Assembly (NCBI GenBank): GCA_030602965.1
Contig: JAUVYS010000108.1
Coordinates: 1-5,065 of the forward strand
Direction: 5' to 3'
Length of the DNA stretch: 5,065 bases
From: Candidatus Bathyarchaeota archaeon
GTDB taxonomy: Archaea > Thermoproteota > Bathyarchaeia > RBG-16-48-13 > JAGMEO01
Part shown: positions 1-4,683 of the stretch, one piece after another
Position numbering within the stretch: the first letter of the stretch is position 1
Layout: each line of letters starts with the position of its first letter
Notes under the pieces: generated by a model
Seen by the model: the letters and a program-made list of their open reading frames with translations, nothing else
The model's database searches: none
What the model was told of the DNA's origin: nothing
Made by a program: the position numbers and the translations under genes

Positions 1-239
1 CGCGTTTTTTCATGTATTGCACCAACCTTCACCCAACCTTTATCCTCTAAGAAACTTTGAACTCGTTCTAAGCATTCTGTTGGAATAGGAATTATTCTCC
101 CCCACCGACCCACTTCAATTTCTATTTGGTCTTCACTCAAACTTTTTATCGTAAACTCAGAACGGTTCGAGGGCGTTTTAAGAACGTCTCCGGGATTGAG
201 CATTTTTAAAGTCTTTTCAATAACATTCTCTTCACTCAT
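1..239 (-). CDS. Partial gene, N-terminal 79 residues of an unrecognised protein
   Basis: The minus strand is open from ATG at 239 to the left edge, so the C-terminus is missing. The product begins MSEENVIEKTLKMLNPGDVL and continues with a probable small beta-rich domain: FTIKSL at about 29-34, IEIEVGRWGRIIPIP at about 39-53, then a helix CLERVQSFLEDKGW and VKVGAIHE. The pattern of short beta strands followed by a helix and a 'GWVKVGA' strand looks like a small N-terminal domain, but I cannot name the family. The start at 239 is chosen because GGAGG lies five bases upstream. An in-frame ATG at 251 would add MEEE and could serve if the mRNA is leaderless. An A/T-rich stretch at 273-285 on the minus strand is a possible TATA element. 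The gene is transcribed away from everything else here. That it is a gene is likely; its function is unknown. Confidence 0.65.
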   Translation of the reverse strand, partial: MSEENVIEKTLKMLNPGDVLKTPSNRSEFTIKSLSEDQIEIEVGRWGRIIPIPTECLERVQSFLEDKGWVKVGAIHEKT

Positions 240-244
240 TTCTT

Positions 245-249
245 CCTCC
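245..249 (-). promoter_or_regulatory. Shine-Dalgarno site of the partial minus-strand gene
   Basis: On the minus strand GGAGG is followed by five bases (AAGAA) and then ATG at 239. This is a textbook match to the archaeal 16S rRNA 3' end. It favours the start at 239 over the in-frame ATG at 251, which lies upstream of the site. Confidence 0.6.
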
Positions 250-251
250 AT

Positions 252-590
252 TATTAGTAAACTATCATCAGAGATAAAATTATTGTGTGAAGTAATGATG
301 GTCTCCAAAAATAGATTCGTACGCGCGAGATCTTTTATGCATAAACATAGTAAATGTTATACTGGACATGGAAGTCTGCTTTTCGTTTCCAGCCTAAGAA
401 GCTGAACATGTTGTGCCCCCAAACCAAAATCTGCAGAGGCTGCCTTTCTCTAATGAAATAAGATTATCGCGTATGCGATTTTACAACGATCTTAATGGAG
501 AACTATAAGTGATCACTACTGGATTGATCTTTAGACGAAAAAATACACTCGTAAAGGCACATTGAATTAGAAATAGATGTGATCACCTGC
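252..590. other. Non-coding stretch left of the repeat tract
   Basis: I see no supportable gene in either direction. The leftmost part must hold the promoter of the minus-strand gene at 1-239. Visible structure is minor: a 5-bp inverted repeat ATCGC/GCGAT with a 4-base loop at 466-479 followed by four T (TTTT), a 10-bp palindrome AGTGATCACT at 508-517 and a related 8-bp palindrome GTGATCAC at 579-586. Any of these could be chance in a sequence of this composition. Confidence 0.5.
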
Positions 591-715
591 TCGAAAAAGA
601 TAACCAGATGAGCTAAAGATAACTGGATGAAATAGATCTTAAGATAGGAATAAATGCTGAAAACCAAGGGAAAAGTGCAGTTTCTCCCTTATTATATTAT
701 ATACATATACAATCA

Positions 716-775
716 CAACGGGGCTCAAAATATCTCCCGTTGGCTGGTGGTAAAGATTACTTAGGTAACCTTTAC
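716..775 (+). other. Two adjacent potential RNA hairpins behind a TATA-like stretch
   Basis: The first hairpin pairs CAACGGG (716-722) with CCCGTTG (736-742), a perfect 7-bp stem with a 13-base loop. The second pairs GTAAAG (750-755) with CTTTAC (770-775), 6 bp plus a possible outer G-U pair and a 14-base loop. An A/T-only stretch TATATTAT (693-700) lies about 25 bases upstream of the first stem, the usual distance from an archaeal TATA box to a transcription start. The arrangement would suit a small non-coding RNA beginning near 716-725. There is no comparative support, and hairpins of this size arise by chance, so this is only a candidate. Confidence 0.2.
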
Positions 776-806
776 TCGTCGAAATCCAGATGGATAGAGA
801 TAATCC

Positions 807-824
807 TAAGATCCTAGGATCTTA
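807..824. repeat. Perfect 18-bp palindrome
   Basis: TAAGATCC and its mirror half GGATCTTA meet at a central TA, giving 18 bases of perfect dyad symmetry. ATCC (803-806) and GGAT (826-829) lie just outside, so with one extra base on the right the symmetry extends further. The half-site AATCCTAAGAT occurs again exactly at 922-932 and with one change (GATTCTAAGAT) at 883-893. A palindrome of this length with dispersed half-sites looks like a binding site for a dimeric DNA-binding protein. Its partner is unknown. Confidence 0.5.
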
Positions 825-960
825 AGGATAAAAAACACGGTTTATTACAGAAAATACGTAGAACACTGAGAAGAATTCATTAGATTCTAAGATATTTGAA
901 GCCATTCAGACAATTTCTCCGAATCCTAAGATAATTGGATCAAACACTCGGATAGAACAT

Positions 961-1157
961 GGAGATATCCAGATACCTGGATAGTCTGATGAAGATATCC
1001 AGATAACCCGATGAGATATCTGGATAATAAGCAGAGATATTTGGAGATATCGAGATAGTTTTTAGAGATAACCAGATGGTTTCTTGAGATATCGAGATAG
1101 TTTTTAGAGATAACCAGATGGTTTCTTGAGATATCGAGATAGTTTTTAGAGATAACC
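961..1157. repeat. Array of about 21-bp tandem repeats in 42-bp A/B pairs
   Basis: From 1044 the units abut exactly at 21-bp steps: 1044, 1065, 1086, 1107, 1128 and 1149 (last unit cut after 1157). Every unit starts GAGATA. Type A (1044, 1086, 1128) has GAGATATCGAGATAG followed by TTTTTA. Type B (1065, 1107, 1149) has GAGATAACCAGATGG followed by TTTCTT. The 42-bp A+B pair is identical in its two complete copies, and a third starts at 1128. Upstream the units are degenerate: 1013 (21 bp), 1034 (only 10 bp), 991 (22 bp) and 961 (30 bp). Within each unit GATA and AGAT fall about 10 bases apart, so the motifs face the same side of the helix. The units are not separated by unique spacers, so this is not a CRISPR array. 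An iteron-like protein-binding array is the natural reading. The function is unknown. Confidence 0.85.
966..983. repeat. Inverted repeat TATCCAG / CTGGATA
   Basis: TATCCAG (966-972) and CTGGATA (977-983) form a perfect 7-bp inverted repeat around the 4-base spacer ATAC. The same decamer TATCCAGATA recurs at 996-1005, and its reverse complement TATCTGGATA is at 1017-1026. Both orientations of one motif therefore occur within about 60 bp, next to the 21-bp array, which suggests a common binding protein. That last step is inference. Confidence 0.5.
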
Positions 1158-1165
1158 GGAGATCT

Positions 1166-1498
1166 TAAGATGGGGTTTAGGAATCAGAGGATAATACTTA
1201 TAGATTCTAAAATGCTACCTGACGAAGCTTTTCTTTCCACTTGGACATCTACAGTGAAGGGTATTCCTAATGATCGTGCGCACAGATAATGATGAAAAGT
1301 AGTTGATGAAACCAAAAAAATTTGAGTTACTGATGTTCTGTGTGATTTCGCTTAGAGGCATAGTATTTTAATAAATAACTAAAAGTTATGTAATATCAAT
1401 TTAAATTATCATTCGTTCATTTGAAGTGGTAGAGCGCTTGCGCAGATGATTCTCTTTTCTTGTTCCTGCTAATGCTTTATAGCAGACGACAACGATAG
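1166..1498. other. Non-coding stretch between the repeat array and the SSB gene
   Basis: No convincing gene is visible. The best small open frame runs from ATG at 1170 to TAA at 1289 (39 codons, starts MGFRNQRIILID), with GGAG at 1158-1161 eight bases upstream. It has no recognisable similarity and starts at the edge of the repeat tract. A partial D-arm-like sequence at 1415-1435 and C/D-box-like words at 1289-1333 were examined and not accepted as RNA genes. No clear TATA box for the downstream SSB gene stands out; TTTATA near 1476-1481 is a weak possibility. Confidence 0.45.
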
Positions 1499-1564
1499 TG
1501 GGTTAAAGTCTTCTTTATTTTGCTGATTTATGCAGCAGATATTGTTGTACTTTTCTACCGAGAT

Positions 1565-1648
1565 ATGATGGCTATTGATAAATTCATCAAGTACATGTAC
1601 AGCGTTGATCAAAAAGAGTGGGTTGTATTAGGAATAGGAACTGATTAG
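1565..1648 (+). other. Possible 27-codon upstream ORF abutting the SSB start
   Basis: ATG at 1565 (followed by a second ATG) opens a frame of 27 codons, MMAIDKFIKYMYSVDQKE and onward to GIGTD, ending in TAG at 1646-1648. The SSB start codon follows immediately and in the same frame. The frame is open back to 1499, after an upstream TAG at 1496-1498, but there is no ATG before 1565. It could be a short leader peptide coupled to SSB translation, a remnant of a longer N-terminus, or chance. No strong ribosome-binding site precedes it. Confidence 0.2.
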
Positions 1649-2338
1649 ATGCAAGACTCATTATGGTTTGGAAGGGGTAGGCACCCCGGCAAACGCATTT
1701 CATACTCAGAGAAGAGGGGTATTGAGTATCTTGCGAGGATCTCTGTAAAACACGAAATAGATCCTGATGAGTTTTTTGCGTGTCTAATTGATGCTTGGCA
1801 GAACGAGAAATCTGAATGCGAAGGCTTGATGATAGAGTGTCGTGAGAAGACGAATGATCGAGGCATTTTCCTCTTAACTAAAGAAGATGGGTGGGTTGCA
1901 CAATTTCCCTTGGCAGAGCACGTTCTCATGGAAGCCAATCCGCTGAAAGAATTCACAAACAAGATGTTACTCAGAGCACAGCGTCTTGCAGAGAGTAAAC
2001 CGGCGCGTTTAAAGATCGAGGATCTGAGTGCAGGAAGGAAACATGTTACAGTGAAGGCAAGAGTTCTAAAGATGTCAAAACCTAAATTAGTGTCCACAAG
2101 ATTTGGTACTCAAGCTTATGTTTCCAACATAATAATTGGTGACAATACCGAGACCATTGAGCTGAGCTTATGGAATAACCAGGCCAATGCCATCTCTGTA
2201 GGGGACGTCATACAGATTGACAATGGTTATGTCGCTAGTTTCAGAGGTAAAAGACAGCTGAGAATAGGAAGACGTGGAGAAATAGATGTCGTCAAGGATT
2301 CAGACTTTCCATTAATAGAACAGCTAAAGACCACATAA
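1649..2338 (+). CDS. Single OB-fold ssDNA-binding protein (RPA/SSB-like) with N-terminal extension
   Basis: The 229-residue product probably binds single-stranded DNA during replication and repair in the cytoplasm. Residues about 121-216 form an OB fold like the crenarchaeal SSB: the run KIEDLSAGRKHVTVKARVL (strand 1), then AYVSNIIIGDNTETIELSLW, then VGDVIQIDNGYVASFRGKRQ. In Sulfolobus SSB three aromatics (W56, W75, F79) stack on DNA; by motif alignment they correspond here to W175, Y194 and F198, so one Trp is a Tyr. Residues 1-115 are a separate, mostly helical extension with a GIFLLTKEDGWVAQFPL strand pair; I recognise the style from archaeal proteins but cannot name the domain. The acidic, Gly/Arg-rich tail of Sulfolobus SSB is missing. 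ATG 1649 follows an in-frame TAG directly, so no longer start is possible. Only a weak GGAA (1637-1640) precedes it. The gene looks less AT-rich than those downstream. Confidence 0.82.
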   Translation: MQDSLWFGRGRHPGKRISYSEKRGIEYLARISVKHEIDPDEFFACLIDAWQNEKSECEGLMIECREKTNDRGIFLLTKEDGWVAQFPLAEHVLMEANPLKEFTNKMLLRAQRLAESKPARLKIEDLSAGRKHVTVKARVLKMSKPKLVSTRFGTQAYVSNIIIGDNTETIELSLWNNQANAISVGDVIQIDNGYVASFRGKRQLRIGRRGEIDVVKDSDFPLIEQLKTT

Positions 2339-2383
2339 TCTTCAACAGACGAGCACGAACAGTACAAGAACAGAAAAAAAGAA

Positions 2384-2391
2384 TTTAAAAA
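2384..2391 (+). promoter_or_regulatory. Candidate TATA box for the UDG-like gene
   Basis: TTTAAAAA preceded by the purine-rich run AGAAAAAAAGAA fits the archaeal BRE plus TATA pattern. A transcription start would be expected near 2410-2417, leaving a leader of more than 100 bases before ATG 2530. The surroundings are A-rich, so chance matches are easy. Confidence 0.35.
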
Positions 2392-2436
2392 AATCGACCA
2401 TATCATTAATCTGGAAAATGCTAAAAAAACATAGTC

Positions 2437-2468
2437 ACTCTGAGGGTCATCGTCAGCTCAATCAGAGT
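2437..2468 (+). promoter_or_regulatory. 7-bp inverted repeat in the leader of the UDG-like gene
   Basis: ACTCTGA (2437-2443) and TCAGAGT (2462-2468) are perfect reverse complements separated by 18 bases. If transcription begins near 2410, the element lies in the 5' leader, ending about 60 bases before the start codon. It could be an RNA hairpin or an operator for a dimeric regulator; the sequence does not decide between them. Confidence 0.3.
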
Positions 2469-2529
2469 CAGTCCTTCTATAAATGTCATCAATCATTATG
2501 TTTAGTTCATCAATCGATGGGAAACAGAA

Positions 2530-3162
2530 ATGGAAAAGCTTGAAAAGATTTCTAATGAGATTAAGAAGAAATACAAAGACAAGCCTAAAGAGAATAACGC
2601 TTGGTTTTTTTGGAGTAAAAATCGAGCTGAAAAAAGGGAGTTACATAATGCAGATTTTTATATTCCTATTAAATGGCGTCCAAATCAGCAGAGCTGGGCA
2701 CGAATTATGTTTGTGGCTCCCAATCCTTCTACTGGCAGGTATGACGATAAGTCCAAAAATAACTCTCTTAAAAAATTTTTAGAGATATTAACAAAGTATG
2801 GTTTTGCTAGAAGGGTTAATCAGATCATAAACAATATTCACATCTACTATGAAGGATGTTTTCTTACAGATTTAATTAAAATCAGACTCAAAAACCCTAA
2901 TGATAAGGAACGCAATGACCTATTTAATAAACCTGAATGGGCGGATTATATTAAGAGGGAGGTTGAAATTGTCGATCCCCTATTGATTGTTGCTTTAGGC
3001 AAATACGCCTACATTAAGTTAAAAGGAATGAAGAAACTGGATAGACAGATAGATCATATTTATCATTACGGAATCTTTGGCTTCCCTAATCAAAAGAAAA
3101 GAGAAAAAAAGCTTGATCAACAAATGAAAAGAATTAAAAAAACATACAATTCTCTGTGTTAA
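2530..3162 (+). CDS. Uracil-DNA-glycosylase-superfamily protein, atypical motifs
   Basis: The 210-residue protein follows the order of motifs of the family 4/5 uracil-DNA glycosylase fold. After a charged N-terminus (1-50) come RIMFVAPNPSTGRYDD (58-73) in place of the usual GEAPG loop, FLTDLIKIRLKNPND (111-125) in place of the 'yitNvvkcRPP' strand, WADYIKREVEIVDPLLIVALGKYA (137-160) matching the 'P-x-vivaLG-x-A' segment, and HIYHYG (176-181) where family members have the HPS loop. Cysteines for the family-4/5 iron-sulfur cluster are absent; only C110 and the terminal C210 are present. Base excision of damaged bases is thus possible but not shown, because the catalytic loop is altered; it may be a divergent or non-catalytic member. 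The start is the first ATG after an in-frame TAG at 2503-2505. The lysine-rich C-terminal tail (187-206) could contact nucleic acid. It probably has its own promoter. Confidence 0.72.
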   Translation: MEKLEKISNEIKKKYKDKPKENNAWFFWSKNRAEKRELHNADFYIPIKWRPNQQSWARIMFVAPNPSTGRYDDKSKNNSLKKFLEILTKYGFARRVNQIINNIHIYYEGCFLTDLIKIRLKNPNDKERNDLFNKPEWADYIKREVEIVDPLLIVALGKYAYIKLKGMKKLDRQIDHIYHYGIFGFPNQKKREKKLDQQMKRIKKTYNSLC

Positions 3163-3297
3163 AATGAAAGCAAAAACATTATATTAATTGGAAAAATTAA
3201 CTTCCTACGTGAGTAGATCATTTTCATTTATTTAATAACCTTCACCACCACTAATAGAGAAGTTAAAATCAGGTAAAAACAACAAAAAATGAAAATG

Positions 3298-3305
3298 TAT
3301 AAAAT
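3298..3305 (+). promoter_or_regulatory. TATA box of the PAC2-family gene
   Basis: TATAAAAT lies behind an A-rich stretch (AAAAAATGAAAATG) that would serve as the TFB recognition element. The expected start is near 3325-3332, giving a leader of roughly 30-40 bases before ATG 3364. A 7-bp inverted repeat, AGATAAT (3319-3325) and ATTATCT (3344-3350), covers the predicted start region and might be an operator, though it is AT-rich and may be chance. Confidence 0.5.
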
Positions 3306-3352
3306 AACAGTTCACTATAGATAATTTGATAATAAATAATTGTATTATCTCG

Positions 3353-3362
3353 GTTGATCAAC
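3353..3362 (+). promoter_or_regulatory. 10-bp palindrome at the ribosome-binding position of the PAC2 gene
   Basis: GTTGATCAAC is a perfect palindrome ending one base before ATG 3364. It sits where a Shine-Dalgarno element would lie, and GGTTGATC (3352-3359) differs by one inserted T from GGTGATC, a match to the archaeal anti-Shine-Dalgarno sequence. It may be a weak ribosome-binding site, a binding site for a regulator, or both. Confidence 0.3.
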
Positions 3363-3363
3363 G

Positions 3364-4149
3364 ATGGAAATTGAAATAAATTTTTTAGAGCAGCCAAAAC
3401 TAAGGAGACCTTATCTTATTAGTGGGCTTCCTGGGATTGCATATGTCGGTAAACTATCAGTTGATCATTTGATAAAGGAATTGAAAGCTAAAGTATTTGC
3501 TGAAATTTATAGTAAATTCTTTCCGCCCTATGTTTTAATTGAAGAAAATGGACTTGTTGAACTATTAAAAAATGAATTATATTATTGGAAAAATAACGTT
3601 TCTGAAAGGGACCTTATTTTCTTTACTGGTAATGCACAAGCTACAACACCTGAGGGACAATATCTAATTGCAGATAAGGTATTGGATACAGTCTTAGAAT
3701 TAGGTTGTGAACGAGTCTATTCTATCGCTGCATCTTTAACTGGAAAAACAAATAAAAAAGCCAGGGTTTTTGGTGCTGTAACAGATTTGAAATTGATTAG
3801 CGAGATGAAAAAACACAAGGTCATTATGATGGAAAAAGGAATTATTGGGGGTGCCAATGGACTAATGCTGGGATTAGCCAAAACTAGGAATATTCCAGGC
3901 CTTTGTTTACTTGGTGAAACTCAGGGCTTTAGAACTGCTTCTGGAGAGTTTTTGGTTGATGCAAATGCTGTAAGAGCGGTTCTTCAAGTTCTTATAAAGA
4001 CATTGGACATAAATGTAGATTTATCACCTCTAGATGAAGAAGTTGAATACATGAAGAATACCATTAAGAAAATTGCTGAAATGGAAGACTATATTATTAA
4101 AAAACAGCGTGAAGCCGCGTCAAGAGGATACAAAAATTATATTACGTGA
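3364..4149 (+). CDS. PAC2-family proteasome assembly chaperone (PbaA/PbaB-like)
   Basis: The 261-residue product belongs to the archaeal PAC2 family, whose members PbaA and PbaB assist 20S proteasome assembly or bind the proteasome through their C-termini. Family hallmarks in order: PYLISGLPGIAYVGKLSVDH (16-35), FFPPYVLIEENG (52-63), DLIFFTGNAQATTPEGQYL (83-101), the helix ADKVLDTVLELGCERVYSIA (103-122), TGKTNKKARVFGAVTD (126-141), GIIGGANGLMLGLAK (159-173), and PGLCLLGETQG (178-188). A charged helix (222-252, EEVEYMKNTIKKIAEMEDYI and on) ends in GYKNYIT. The last three residues Y-I-T resemble but do not exactly match the hydrophobic-Tyr-X tail used by proteasome binders, because the Tyr is third from the end. 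The length is usual for the family. It has its own promoter, and no proteasome subunit gene is beside it. Whether it acts as PbaA or PbaB cannot be told from this sequence. Confidence 0.94.
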   Translation: MEIEINFLEQPKLRRPYLISGLPGIAYVGKLSVDHLIKELKAKVFAEIYSKFFPPYVLIEENGLVELLKNELYYWKNNVSERDLIFFTGNAQATTPEGQYLIADKVLDTVLELGCERVYSIAASLTGKTNKKARVFGAVTDLKLISEMKKHKVIMMEKGIIGGANGLMLGLAKTRNIPGLCLLGETQGFRTASGEFLVDANAVRAVLQVLIKTLDINVDLSPLDEEVEYMKNTIKKIAEMEDYIIKKQREAASRGYKNYIT

Positions 4150-4191
4150 TTATGATAAATTCGCGCGTACTTGGAGAAGTTGTAAATATTG

Positions 4192-4213
4192 TTTTTCTGA
4201 CTTATTCCTTTTT
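4192..4213 (+). terminator. Probable T-run terminator of the PAC2 gene
   Basis: Two runs of five T (4192-4196 and 4209-4213) lie 40-65 bases after the PAC2 stop codon, in the gap between convergent genes. Archaeal RNA polymerase terminates at such U-tracts without needing a hairpin. Confidence 0.45.
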
Positions 4214-4252
4214 GATTAGTAAGAGACAAGATATATGTTTGCACATTTAAAA

Positions 4253-4432
4253 TTATGTGGGAGATTTGAGTTTTTCACTCAGTATCTTTTCTTCCATGTA
4301 CATTAGTAATCCGACTCTGCGTTCCCACTTGCTGAAGAAACGGTATTGTGCTACCATGATATATATGCTATAAATCAAAAATGATGTTACAAGAACTATT
4401 AAGAGAAGGTCCGTGACCCCCAGAGTCCCCAT
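4253..4432 (-). CDS. Possible small single-span membrane protein (59 residues)
   Basis: From ATG at 4432 the minus strand encodes 59 residues ending in TAA. Residues 7-30 (VTDLLLIVLVTSFLIYSIYI and a few more) are hydrophobic enough for one membrane span. They are followed by the basic segment YRFFSKWERR and an amphipathic tail MYMEEKILSEKLKSPT, so the tail would be cytoplasmic by the positive-inside rule. The same frame is open back to TTG at 4552, but those 40 extra residues look non-specific and need a rare start, so ATG 4432 is preferred. No clear Shine-Dalgarno site precedes either start. It converges on the PAC2 gene and diverges from the seryl-tRNA synthetase gene, so it would be a single-gene transcript. 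I do not recognise a family. The clean membrane span is the main reason to believe it is real. Confidence 0.42.
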   Translation of the reverse strand: MGTLGVTDLLLIVLVTSFLIYSIYIMVAQYRFFSKWERRVGLLMYMEEKILSEKLKSPT

Positions 4433-4585
4433 TCTTATGTCTCGTAAGAAACGAAGAACAAAGATGCCAATATTGTTCCAGAGACAAAATATTATTTGAT
4501 TTGTAGCTTTAAAAGAGTGTCTCGAGTCAAGCAAAATAGCATTGCGTGTCAAACTTTTTTAGCTAGAAACCTTAGAAAAACATGG

Positions 4586-4593
4586 TATAAAAA
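4586..4593 (+). promoter_or_regulatory. Candidate TATA box for the seryl-tRNA synthetase gene
   Basis: TATAAAAA follows CTTAGAAAAACATGG, which is acceptable as a BRE. The predicted transcription start near 4612-4618 would leave a leader of about 70 bases containing a 7-bp AT-rich inverted repeat (TTATTAT at 4640-4646, ATAATAA at 4656-4662). AT-rich surroundings make a chance match possible. Confidence 0.35.
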
Positions 4594-4683
4594 AATTGTA
4601 AAAGAATGTAATTTATTAAACATCATTAAAAATAAGATTTTATTATTAAATCATGATAATAAGCGCCAATAAGGGTTCAAATT

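Noticed and set aside
196..405. Plus-strand open frame of 69 codons
   Set aside because: It starts inside, and antisense to, the minus-strand gene at 1-239. The serine-rich, low-complexity product shows no domain.
466..483. Hairpin plus T-run as a terminator
   Set aside because: The stem is only 5 bp, the T run is four bases, and no plus-strand gene ends just upstream.
961..1157. CRISPR array
   Set aside because: The units abut directly or vary as a tandem repeat. There are no unique spacers of uniform length and no cas genes in the window.
1289..1333. C/D-box-like words ATGATGA, TTGATGA and CTGA
   Set aside because: The first two boxes are only seven bases apart with no D' box between them, so there is no guide interval of normal length. 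The words are frequent in AT-rich DNA.
1415..1435. tRNA D-arm-like sequence (GTTC ... GTGGTA GAGC)
   Set aside because: GTTC and GAGC can pair and GTGGTA is typical of D loops, but the loop is too long. No acceptor stem, anticodon arm or GTTCRA T loop follows in the right places. GGGTTAAAGTC near 1500-1510 is only a poor T-arm resemblance and lacks a stem.
1645..2097. Minus-strand open frame of 150 codons
   Set aside because: It lies entirely opposite the SSB gene, whose protein has recognisable OB-fold motifs. The antisense product is rich in Ser, Arg and Cys without a pattern.
2483..2782. Plus-strand open frame of 99 codons
   Set aside because: It overlaps the UDG-like gene in another frame. 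The UDG frame carries the family motifs in order, so this is a shadow.
4433..4552. N-terminal extension of the small minus-strand gene from TTG 4552
   Set aside because: It needs a TTG start, has no ribosome-binding site and adds 40 residues without a recognisable pattern. The ATG at 4432 places the membrane span near the N-terminus.
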